A stretch of DNA of 53,414 nucleotides from Clostridia bacterium (GTDB lineage Bacteria; Bacillota; Clostridia; Oscillospirales; Acutalibacteraceae). A program made the translations under genes and the position numbers. The stretch spans positions 1-53,414 of the forward strand of contig JAFWZS010000065.1 of assembly GCA_017522205.1 (NCBI GenBank), in the 5' to 3' direction. Below the pieces are notes generated by a model that was not told the DNA's origin, did not search any database, and worked only from the letters and a program-made list of their open reading frames with translations. Positions 43,581-51,204 of the stretch are shown piece by piece (within the stretch, counting starts at the first letter, position 1; each line of letters opens with the position of its first letter).

Positions 43581-44581
43581 GTAAAAGATTAACCGTAAGT
43601 GCTTCACCTCACGTGCGTTCAAACGAAACAACAACAGGCATTATGCTTGACGTGATTATTGCACTTATTCCTGCTCTTATTATGAGCGTTGTTTATTTCG
43701 GCACAAGAGCCCTTGCTCTTACAGCCGTAACAGTAGCCTCTGCAGTAATTGCAGAGTACCTTTCAAGAAAGGTTATGAAAAGGTCAAACACCTTAGGTGA
43801 CCTTTCAGCAGTTGTAACGGGACTTATCCTTGCTTTCAACCTTCCTGCAACCCTTCCTTTATGGATGGCAGCAGTAGGCAGTGTAATTGCAATTGTGGTG
43901 GTTAAGCAGATGTTTGGCGGTATCGGCCAGAACTTTGTAAACCCTGCAATGACAGCAAGAATTATCCTTATGGTATCCTTCCCTACAGCAATGGCTAAGT
44001 GGGTAACACCTTTCCAGAACTGCTGGAATGCTGACGCAGTTACTTCAGCTACACCTATGGCAACTCTTGCTTCTGCAAAGGGCGGTGACCTTTCAGCAGT
44101 AGCTGATGCACTTCCCACACTTACTGATATGCTTTTAGGTAAGCACGGCGGTTCAATGGGCGAGGTTTGTTCAATCGCTCTTATCTGTGGCGGACTTTAT
44201 CTTATGCTCAGAAGAGTTATTTCTCCCATTATTCCCTTTGCTTTCATCGGAACTGTTGCAGCAACAATGTTCCTTTACAGTGGCTTTAACCTCGAGTATA
44301 CCGCATATCAGCTTCTTGGCGGCGGTCTTATGCTTGGTGCCTTCTTTATGGCAACTGACTACACAACTTGCCCCATCAACAAAAAGGGTAAGCTTATCTT
44401 CGGTATCGGCTGCGGACTTATTACCTTTGTAATAAGAGTGTTCGGTGCTCTTCCCGAAGGTGTTTCATTCTCAATTATTCTTATGAACATCCTTGTTCCT
44501 CATATTGAAAACCTCTCAGCAGCAAAGCCTTTTGGTACACTCAAAGAGAAAAAGGGTAAGAAGGAGGAGAAAAAAGCATGA
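43577..44581 (+). CDS. rnfD: Rnf complex subunit D
   Basis: A membrane subunit of about nine helices and 334 residues. The SAT motif with Thr159 is the expected site of covalent FMN attached by ApbE. ATG 43577 is chosen because it overlaps the rnfC stop; the open frame further upstream is inside rnfC. The C-terminal tail is Lys/Glu-rich. Confidence 0.94.
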   Translation: MSKRLTVSASPHVRSNETTTGIMLDVIIALIPALIMSVVYFGTRALALTAVTVASAVIAEYLSRKVMKRSNTLGDLSAVVTGLILAFNLPATLPLWMAAVGSVIAIVVVKQMFGGIGQNFVNPAMTARIILMVSFPTAMAKWVTPFQNCWNADAVTSATPMATLASAKGGDLSAVADALPTLTDMLLGKHGGSMGEVCSIALICGGLYLMLRRVISPIIPFAFIGTVAATMFLYSGFNLEYTAYQLLGGGLMLGAFFMATDYTTCPINKKGKLIFGIGCGLITFVIRVFGALPEGVSFSIILMNILVPHIENLSAAKPFGTLKEKKGKKEEKKA

Positions 44582-45144
44582 AAAAGATGAATCCTAAAGC
44601 AATTCTCCTTCCTGCAATAGCTCTTCTTGTTATCTGCCTTGTGGCAACAACTCTTCTTGCAGGAACAAATATGATAACATCAGAAAAAATTGCTCTTAAC
44701 GCAGTTGAAAAAGAAAACGCAAGCCGTATGGTGGTTCTTCCCACAGCAGGGGACTTTTCAGAGGTTACAACTCTTGAAAGCGGAATTACCTATTGTGCAG
44801 GTCTTGACAAAGAGGGTAACACAATCGGTTATGTATTCACCTCAGGTGCAAAGGGCTACGGTGGTACAGTTGCTGTTATGGTAGGTCTTGACACAGAGGG
44901 TGTAATTACCGGCATTGAAATTCTCTCACACAGTGAAACTCCCGGTCTTGGTGCAAACGCAACGGGTGAAGCTTTCAAGAGCCGTTTTTCCGGAAAATCA
45001 GGCCAGCTTACCGTAGACAAAAACTCAAACGACGGTCAGAACATTCAGGCAATTACAGCAGCAACAATCACCTCAAAGGCAGTAGTAAGTGCTGTAAATG
45101 CAGTAATAGGTGAATTTGAAACAGTATTGGGAGGTGCAGAATAA
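44578..45144 (+). CDS. rnfG: Rnf complex subunit G
   Basis: A 188-residue FMN-binding subunit with one N-terminal helix and an outer domain. TAATITS near the C-terminus contains the flavinylated Thr163, where the more common form is SGATxTS. It overlaps rnfD by 4 bases and rnfE by one. Confidence 0.94.
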   Translation: MKKMNPKAILLPAIALLVICLVATTLLAGTNMITSEKIALNAVEKENASRMVVLPTAGDFSEVTTLESGITYCAGLDKEGNTIGYVFTSGAKGYGGTVAVMVGLDTEGVITGIEILSHSETPGLGANATGEAFKSRFSGKSGQLTVDKNSNDGQNIQAITAATITSKAVVSAVNAVIGEFETVLGGAE

Positions 45145-45842
45145 TGGCTGAAAAGAAATCATTAGGCAAGGAGTTCAGCAAGGGTATAATTGCAGAAAAC
45201 CCTGTTCTGCGTCTTGTACTCGGTACTTGTCCCACCCTTGCAACGACAACCTCAGTTGAAAGTGCAATCGGTATGGGCCTTGCCGCTTCAATTGTTCTTA
45301 TCTGTTCAAATATTGTTATTTCTGCCCTTCGTAAGGTTATTCCCGATAAGGTGCGTATTCCCGCTTATATCGTAATTATCGCTTCCTTCGTTACAATTGT
45401 GCAGATGGCAGTTAAGGCTTTCCTTCCTGCGCTTGACGAACAGCTTGGCGTTTATCTTCCACTTATCGTTGTAAACTGCATTATCCTCGGCAGAGCAGAA
45501 GCCTTTGCAAGTAAGAATCCCGTTCTTGCTTCAGCTCTTGACGGTCTCGGAATGGGCGTAGGCTTTACTGCAGCGCTGTTCGCAATGGGTGCTGTAAGAG
45601 AGATACTCGGTGCAGGTACCTTCCTCGGTATGAGCGTACCCTTCCTTTCAGAGAATCCCATGCTTATCTTCATTCTTCCTCCGGGTGGCTTCTTCACCTA
45701 CGGTCTTCTGATGGCTGCTGTTAACAGAATGGCAGAGAAAAAAGGCAAGCCCAGAGCAGAGCTTCGTGGCTGTGAGGCTTGTCCCATGGCTCATAACTGT
45801 GCCCTCAACAGTGCTAATAAGAAAGAGGAGGTAGCTGAATAA
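45144..45842 (+). CDS. rnfE: Rnf complex subunit E
   Basis: A polytopic membrane subunit of 232 residues, homologous to RnfA and NqrD. GTCPTLATTTSVESAIGMG and VNCIILGRAEAFA are characteristic; the Cys in these helices may hold the intramembrane iron-sulfur centre. The C-terminal extension (CEACPMAHNCALN) has three more Cys outside the usual fold. Confidence 0.94.
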   Translation: MAEKKSLGKEFSKGIIAENPVLRLVLGTCPTLATTTSVESAIGMGLAASIVLICSNIVISALRKVIPDKVRIPAYIVIIASFVTIVQMAVKAFLPALDEQLGVYLPLIVVNCIILGRAEAFASKNPVLASALDGLGMGVGFTAALFAMGAVREILGAGTFLGMSVPFLSENPMLIFILPPGGFFTYGLLMAAVNRMAEKKGKPRAELRGCEACPMAHNCALNSANKKEEVAE

Positions 45843-46441
45843 TGGAAATGACAAAAGGACTTTTAGCTATTCTTCTTACAGCTATTCTCACTAATAACTA
45901 TATTCTTGCAAAGTTCCTTGGCATCTGCCCCTTCCTTGGCGTATCGAAGAAGCTTTCAACTGCAACGGGTATGAGTGCTGCCGTAATTTTCGTTATGGCT
46001 CTCGCAACTGCAGTAACCTATCCTATTAACAAGTTCCTTCTTGTGCAGTTTGACCTTGAATATCTCCAGACAATCGTATTCATTCTCGTAATTGCTGCTC
46101 TCGTTCAGCTTGTTGAAATTATCCTCAAGAAGTATATGCCTGCACTTTACAACGCACTCGGCATTTATCTTCCTCTTATTACAACTAACTGTGCAGTTCT
46201 CGGTGTTGTTATTCTTAACATTGACAGCGGCTACAACTTTGCAGAGTCAATGTTCAACTCCGTCGGTGCAGGTCTCGGCTTTATGCTTGCAATGGTAATG
46301 TTCTCAGGTATACGTGAAAGAATGGAAAGTAACGACATTCCCAAATTCCTTCAGGGACTTCCAATTACTCTTATTGCCGCTTCATTGGTAGCTGTGTCCT
46401 TCCTTGGCTTTACAGGTATCGTTGAAAACATTTTCGGTTAA
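45842..46441 (+). CDS. rnfA: Rnf complex subunit A
   Basis: A six-helix membrane subunit of 199 residues. LGICPFLGVSKKL and TNCAVLGVVILN provide the paired Cys at the pseudo-twofold axis with RnfE. It overlaps rnfE by one base and is followed by an AAGGAGG site for rnfB. Confidence 0.95.
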   Translation: MEMTKGLLAILLTAILTNNYILAKFLGICPFLGVSKKLSTATGMSAAVIFVMALATAVTYPINKFLLVQFDLEYLQTIVFILVIAALVQLVEIILKKYMPALYNALGIYLPLITTNCAVLGVVILNIDSGYNFAESMFNSVGAGLGFMLAMVMFSGIRERMESNDIPKFLQGLPITLIAASLVAVSFLGFTGIVENIFG

Positions 46442-46453
46442 GGAGGTAAAGTG

Positions 46454-47263
46454 ATGAATCAGATTTTAATTCCCGTAATCATTGTTGCAGCCATCGGTCT
46501 TATTGCAGGTCTTGGTCTTGCAATTGCCTCCATTGTTTTCGCAATGCCCGTTGACGAAAAGGCTGAAAAGGTGCGTGAGTGCCTTCCCGGTGCAAACTGC
46601 GGTGCCTGCGGATATACCGGCTGTGACGGTTATGCTGCTGCTCTTTCAAAGGGCGAAACAACTGAATGTAACCTCTGTACTCCCGGTGGTAATGATGCCG
46701 CAAAGGCAATTGCAGAAGTAATGGGTCTTGAAGCGGGCGAGGTTATGCCTATGGTTGCTGCTGTTATGTGTCAGGGCAACAGAATGAATGTAGAAGAAAA
46801 GCTCGATTACAGCGGTGTACACTCATGTAAAATTGCAACTCAGCTTTTCGGCGGTCCTAAGAACTGCGTTCACGGCTGTATCGGCTTTGGTGACTGTGTT
46901 GAGGTTTGTCCTTATGAGGCAATTTTCATCTGCGACGGCGTTGCAAGAATCAATCCCGATAAGTGCAAGGCTTGTAAAATGTGCATCAAGACCTGCCCGA
47001 GACAGCTTATTGACCTTTTCCCCCTTGATACAATGAAGGCTGCAGTTCTCTGCAAAAACCACGCTAAGGGTGCAGAGACAAGAAAGCAGTGTAAAGCAGG
47101 CTGCATCGGCTGTATGAAGTGCGTAAAGGCTTGCGAAGCAGGTGCGGTAACAGTTGAAAACTTCTGTGCAAAGGTTGATTATGACAAGTGCATAGGCTGC
47201 GGCAAGTGCCATGAGGCTTGTCCCGTGGGCTGCATAGACCTTTACAAAATCAGTAAGAACTGA
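46454..47263 (+). CDS. rnfB: Rnf complex subunit B, iron-sulfur protein
   Basis: Entry subunit for electrons from ferredoxin, 269 residues. One N-terminal helix (about 5-28) is followed by the Fe4 domain CLPGANCGACGYTGCDGY, then four ferredoxin-type motifs: CVEVCPYEA, CKACKMCIKTCP, CIGCMKCVKACE and CIGCGKCHEACP. ATG 46454 lies 7 bases after AAGGAGG; the GTG one codon earlier is less likely. It ends the operon before a strong terminator. Confidence 0.95.
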   Translation: MNQILIPVIIVAAIGLIAGLGLAIASIVFAMPVDEKAEKVRECLPGANCGACGYTGCDGYAAALSKGETTECNLCTPGGNDAAKAIAEVMGLEAGEVMPMVAAVMCQGNRMNVEEKLDYSGVHSCKIATQLFGGPKNCVHGCIGFGDCVEVCPYEAIFICDGVARINPDKCKACKMCIKTCPRQLIDLFPLDTMKAAVLCKNHAKGAETRKQCKAGCIGCMKCVKACEAGAVTVENFCAKVDYDKCIGCGKCHEACPVGCIDLYKISKN

Positions 47264-47268
47264 ATATA

Positions 47269-47309
47269 AAGAAAAAGAGAGCTGTCATTGATACAGCTCT
47301 CTTTTTCTT
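47269..47309 (+). terminator. Terminator of the rnf operon
   Basis: A perfect 17-bp stem (47269-47285 with 47293-47309) has a 7-base loop; the T-run is part of the stem. The next 130 bases hold nothing I recognise. Confidence 0.9.
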
Positions 47310-47442
47310 GTCTGCTTATCGGAAGTGCTAAGTGAAAACATCTGTGCAAAGCACCTTGAAACCAAAAGCTTTGCAAAATTCTTCCAAAACAACGCCTAAA
47401 ACTCATTTGATGTTGAAAATGGTAAAATTACCAATAAAAACC

Positions 47443-47465
47443 AAAACCGCCTTAAAGGCGGTTTT
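47443..47465 (-). terminator. Terminator of the lysozyme-like gene
   Basis: A 9-bp stem (47443-47451 with 47457-47465) abuts the stop codon, followed on the minus strand by GGTTTTTATTGG. Confidence 0.75.
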
Positions 47466-48814
47466 TAAGCGTTATTTGAACTGAAGAGATTTCCGTAGAA
47501 GTCAAGCAGCTGATTTACTGCTGAATTTTCGTTGCTTTCAGGTGCGGGAGCAGGCTCTGTTGTCACCTTAAGTGTTTTTGAAACCTTTGAATAAGCTGTT
47601 TCATCCTGACTGTTATTGAAAGCCTTCACTCTGAATTCGTAGGTTCTTTCGTTGTCAAGATTCTTAACTGAAATCTCGGTTTTGCCTGAGTTGATTGTAG
47701 CAATCTTCTGCCACTTATCGCAGATTTTTGCATACACAATGTAACCGTCAGCAAACTTGAAATCATCCCAGGTTACCTTGAGTGTTGAATCTGTTACATC
47801 AATTGCAGAAACATTGTCAACTCTTAAAGTCTTGAGGTAATCCTCAAATTGATAAGCCTGCTTCTTTACTGTGTCACAAACCTTACAGGTAAGGGTCTTC
47901 ACACCATCCTTCTTTTCAGTGGGAAGGGAAGTAACCTTTGTAGTAAATTTGTGGTCGGGACACTTGATTTTGATGTTAAGCACGTTGCTCTTTTCTTCAA
48001 GGCCGGTAGCCTTATGGAAGGCATTGACATAAACCTTGTAGGAGCCGATTTTCATGTTGTGCGCTTTGATTGTAAAGCTCTTGTCGTCTGAATCAAGCTT
48101 TGCAACCTTTGCATTGTCGTAATCATATTTTCCTGTTTCTGCGTTCTTTTTTACAAGGTAAACCTTGTAACCGTCTGTGTCACTGCCTGCTGAAGTCCAG
48201 TTGACTGTGAGCTTCTTTTCAGGTTCATAGGTTGTGCCCTTTGCAACAGAAAGCTTGGGTGTTTTAAGCTCTATGTTGCCGTAAACAGGCCAATAGTTCT
48301 TTGTTGCTGAGTTACCCCTCTGAACTGACTTTGAACCCCTGTTAGCGGGAATTTCAAAGTAGTAGCACCAGTAGTGAGCTGCGTTGTATGCGCCCTTTGA
48401 TGAATCAGCTACGTTTTTGAGGTATTTGTAGATGTGCTTGTACTGGCTCTTCTGAAGCTCATGTTCAAGGTAACTGAGCTGACCTTCAATTGAAAGGTAG
48501 TTGAGGCCCTTTTTTGCACAATAGTTTTTGAGGTTGTTAAGTCTTCCTCCGTTCCACATGCAAAGACCGCCGCTGGGAAGTCCGTTGCTGTCACGGATAA
48601 TAACGTTTGATCTGAAGCTGGATTCTTTTTCAATGTTTGCCATGATACCGCATGCTGCTGCCGAATTGAATCCTAATTCTTCTGTGAGATATTTAAAAAT
48701 TGTTGTTTTATTGCTGCTGGTGGTGGAAGCTGCGTTTGCTGAGAGTGGTATGACACCGGCGATTATAACAATACTGAATGCAATAAGCATTAATCTTGCT
48801 AAGGCCTTTTTCAT
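47465..48814 (-). CDS. Secreted phage-tail-lysozyme-like protein with fibronectin type III domains
   Basis: A 449-residue exported protein. The signal peptide ends at ANA (about residue 28). Residues 35-185 match the phage tail lysozyme fold (GFNSAAACGIMANIEKESSF, then GGLCMWNGGRLNNL), with Glu62 or Glu64 as the likely catalytic acid. Two fibronectin-III-like domains follow (about 190-285 and 330-430), separated by a short Cys-containing segment (LTCKVCDTVKK). It probably cuts or binds peptidoglycan at the surface. AGAGGTGAT precedes the ATG. Expression starts at a consensus promoter about 300 bases upstream. Confidence 0.85.
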   Translation of the reverse strand: MKKALARLMLIAFSIVIIAGVIPLSANAASTTSSNKTTIFKYLTEELGFNSAAACGIMANIEKESSFRSNVIIRDSNGLPSGGLCMWNGGRLNNLKNYCAKKGLNYLSIEGQLSYLEHELQKSQYKHIYKYLKNVADSSKGAYNAAHYWCYYFEIPANRGSKSVQRGNSATKNYWPVYGNIELKTPKLSVAKGTTYEPEKKLTVNWTSAGSDTDGYKVYLVKKNAETGKYDYDNAKVAKLDSDDKSFTIKAHNMKIGSYKVYVNAFHKATGLEEKSNVLNIKIKCPDHKFTTKVTSLPTEKKDGVKTLTCKVCDTVKKQAYQFEDYLKTLRVDNVSAIDVTDSTLKVTWDDFKFADGYIVYAKICDKWQKIATINSGKTEISVKNLDNERTYEFRVKAFNNSQDETAYSKVSKTLKVTTEPAPAPESNENSAVNQLLDFYGNLFSSNNA

Positions 48815-49119
48815 TTTATCACCTCTTGGTTTGTCTTGCCTTCGGTACAGTTTAGCTTAAGTAAAGTTTTTTGCTGAAACCTCTGGCAGAGCGGTTTAAA
48901 GAAATGAAAGCTTTTTACTTTTGCATTTTAAATTTGCATAGACCTTGAAATCAGAACACAAAAAAATCCTTTTCTAAATTATCGTTTCTGTGTTGTACTA
49001 AGCTAAGGTGTTCTGTCCGGTCTCTGACCTTGCAGATGCAAAAGTTAACTTATCATTTACCGCTTGGAAGGGAGGCGTCCCTTCAGTTTTATTACTTTTT
49101 CCATATCGGCAACAGGAGG
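48815..49119 (-). promoter_or_regulatory. Long structured 5' leader of the lysozyme-like gene
   Basis: Predicted transcript sequence between promoter and start codon. Pairings seen on the minus strand: a GAAGGGA/TCCCTTC tetraloop hairpin (49067-49084), CAGAACAC with GTGTTCTG about 50 bases apart, ACTTTTGCAT with ATGCAAAAGT, TTAGCTT with AAGCTAA, and GGTCAGAGACC. No known riboswitch consensus was recognised, and there is no T-run terminator. Confidence 0.5.
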
Positions 49120-49120
49120 T

Positions 49121-49149
49121 ATTATATCTATTTATGACAAAAATGTCAA
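49121..49149 (-). promoter_or_regulatory. Consensus promoter of the lysozyme-like gene
   Basis: On the minus strand TTGACA (49144-49149) and TATAAT (49121-49126) are 17 bases apart. Confidence 0.85.
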
Positions 49150-49193
49150 GTTTTATACAGCCCTACGAGGCTTATAATTATAAAATAGAATAA

Positions 49194-49515
49194 AAAAACC
49201 TTGTGAAAGGGGTCGAATCAGGAGTGGATTTTGTGAAAGGTTTATAAAATCACGGGTAAGCACTTCACTACTTTGTGGAAAGGTGACGAAAATGGCTTTT
49301 TTTGCCTTTTTAATAAATTTTGTGAAAAATTATCAACAATATTTATTAATAATTTAGCTAATAATCCTTATAAAATCAAGAAAAAAACAAATTTAAAGAT
49401 AATATAATTCACAAAACTTTTTATTTCTAAAACGGAATAAAAGTCCAAAAAACGGCTTTTCCTTCCAAAATCGAAATAGAATATTCCAAAAGAGAATAAA
49501 AAGGCGTAAAAAAAC
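49194..49515. other. AT-rich gap with TTTGTGAAAGG direct repeats
   Basis: Four copies of a TTTGTGAAAGG-like word in the same orientation lie at 49200-49210, 49230-49240, 49272-49283 and 49318-49328. The rest is AT-rich with no gene that I can support. Confidence 0.4.
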
Positions 49516-49548
49516 ACCGAAGTGCTGAAAAAATTAAAACACTTCGGT
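49516..49548 (-). terminator. Terminator of proS
   Basis: A 9-bp stem (49516-49524 with 49540-49548) is followed on the minus strand by GTTTTTTTACG. Confidence 0.8.
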
Positions 49549-49577
49549 TGATTATTATTCCAATCGGGAAACAAAAA

Positions 49578-51020
49578 TCAATAAGCTTTGCCCCAATATA
49601 CCATATACTGTGCTTTTTTACCGCAGCATACACAAGTTTCGGAAAGGTTTTCCTGAACAAGAGGGATGCATCTTGAACCAACGCCTGTCTCTTCCTTAAC
49701 CTTGTCTTCGCATTCTTCATCGCCGCACCACATAGCCTTGATAAAGCCGTCGCCCTTTTCGTCGAGAGCCTTTGTGATTTCATCCATAGTTGTGCAAGCG
49801 TAGGTTCTGTTCTCTCTGTTTTCGAGAGCCTTGTTGTAAATGCCCTCACGAACCTCTGTAAGCTTTTCCTTAACTGTATCCGCAAGTCCGTCAAGTGAAA
49901 CGAAGCTCTTTTCTCGGTTGTGTCTTGTAACAATTACGCACTGATTGTTTTCAATGTCACGGGGACCTACTTCAATACGAACGGGAACACCCTTCATCTC
50001 ATATTCTGAATACTTCCAGCCTGCGCTGTTGTTGCTGTCGTCGAGCTTAACACGGATGCCTGCTGCTTCAAGGCTTGCCTTAAGCTCTGCTGCCTTTTCA
50101 AGAACGCCGGGTTTGTGCTGAGCAACAGGGATAATAACTGCCTGAATAGGAGCAACATCGGGAGGAAGCACAAGACCGTTGTTGTCACCGTGTGTCATAA
50201 TGATAGCACCGATAAGTCTTGTTGTCATACCCCATGAGGTCTGATGGGGATATTCAAGCTTGTTTTCCTTGCTCTGATACTGAATACCGAAAGCTTTTGC
50301 AAAGCCGTCGCCGAAATAGTGTGAGGTACCTGCCTGAAGAGCCTTTCCGTCGTGCATAAGTGCTTCAATCGCATAGGTTGAAACTGCACCCGCAAACTTG
50401 TCGCTTTCGGTTTTCTTGCCCTTTACAACGGGAATTGCAAGGTATCTTTCGCAGAAATCTGCATAAACATTAAGCATCTTTTCTGTTTCAATAATTGCTT
50501 CTTCAGCAGTTGCGTGGATGGTGTGACCTTCCTGCCAGAGGAATTCTCTTGAACGAAGGAAGGGACGGGTGGTCTTTTCCCATCTTACAACGCTTACCCA
50601 CTGATTGTAGAGCTTGGGAAGGTCTCTGTGTGACTGAATTATGTTTGCATAATGCTCACAGAAAAGTGTTTCTGAGGTGGGACGAACACAAAGTCTTTCT
50701 TCGAGTCTTTCGCTGCCGCCGTGAGTTACCCAAGCAACCTCGGGAGCGAAGCCTTCAACGTGGTCCTTTTCCTTCTGAAGAAGACTTTCGGGGATGAACA
50801 TGGGCATACATACATTTTCGTGACCTGTATCCTTGAACATCTTGTCAAGAATTCTCTGAATGTTTTCCCAGATTGCGTAGCCGTAAGGTCTTATAACCAT
50901 ACAGCCCTTTACGCTTGTGTATTCAACAAGCTCAGCTTTTTTACAAATATCAGTATACCACTTCGCAAAATCTTCTTCCATAGAAGTGATATCTTCAACC
51001 ATTTTCTTGTCGTTTGCCAT
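49578..51020 (-). CDS. proS: Prolyl-tRNA synthetase, archaeal/eukaryote-like type
   Basis: Class II synthetase of 480 residues. The short length, absence of the bacterial editing insert, the CVRPTSET motif 2 region, and the C-terminal zinc-type Cys set (CGDEEC, CVCCGK) ending in Tyr mark the ProS type 3 form common in Clostridia. GGAAG precedes the ATG. The leader is only about 45 bases, too short for a T-box. Confidence 0.95.
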   Translation of the reverse strand: MANDKKMVEDITSMEEDFAKWYTDICKKAELVEYTSVKGCMVIRPYGYAIWENIQRILDKMFKDTGHENVCMPMFIPESLLQKEKDHVEGFAPEVAWVTHGGSERLEERLCVRPTSETLFCEHYANIIQSHRDLPKLYNQWVSVVRWEKTTRPFLRSREFLWQEGHTIHATAEEAIIETEKMLNVYADFCERYLAIPVVKGKKTESDKFAGAVSTYAIEALMHDGKALQAGTSHYFGDGFAKAFGIQYQSKENKLEYPHQTSWGMTTRLIGAIIMTHGDNNGLVLPPDVAPIQAVIIPVAQHKPGVLEKAAELKASLEAAGIRVKLDDSNNSAGWKYSEYEMKGVPVRIEVGPRDIENNQCVIVTRHNREKSFVSLDGLADTVKEKLTEVREGIYNKALENRENRTYACTTMDEITKALDEKGDGFIKAMWCGDEECEDKVKEETGVGSRCIPLVQENLSETCVCCGKKAQYMVYWGKAY

Positions 51021-51058
51021 GGATTTTCTTCCTTTCTTTAAAAGCAGAAAAATCTATA

Positions 51059-51132
51059 TATAATAGTATACGGAATTTTGGATTTTCTGTCGAATTTTGT
51101 CGAAATAAAATCCTTATGTATAATAGTATACG
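51059..51132. repeat. Duplicated promoter-like element upstream of proS
   Basis: TATAATAGTATACG occurs at 51059-51072 and again exactly 60 bases on at 51119-51132. Each copy offers a -10 box on both strands. The proximal copy with TCGACA (51088-51093) and TATACT (51065-51070) at 17-base spacing is the likely proS promoter. Confidence 0.5.
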
Positions 51133-51159
51133 AAAATATGTAATCTGCTGTCTTTTAAG

Positions 51160-51189
51160 TTCACCCCACAGCGCTTACTGCGGGGTGAA
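51160..51189 (-). terminator. Hairpin after ileS
   Basis: Arms 51160-51171 and 51178-51189 pair with one mismatch. No good T-run follows on the minus strand, so readthrough into proS is possible. Confidence 0.55.
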
Positions 51190-51204
51190 AAATTCGTTTA
51201 ATTT

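Noticed and set aside
49134-49193. 19-codon plus-strand frame starting MTKMSSF after AGGAGG
   Set aside because: The site is 14 bases from the ATG and the frame lies on the opposite strand of the lysozyme-gene promoter, so it is probably coincidental.
49292-49357. 21-codon plus-strand frame starting MAFFAFLINF after AAAGGTG
   Set aside because: It has a fair ribosome binding site, but I see no good promoter or terminator, and hydrophobic short frames are expected by chance in such AT-rich DNA.
51021-51204. T-box leader upstream of proS
   Set aside because: The leader after the likely promoter is only about 45 bases and shows no specifier loop, antiterminator or T-box sequence.
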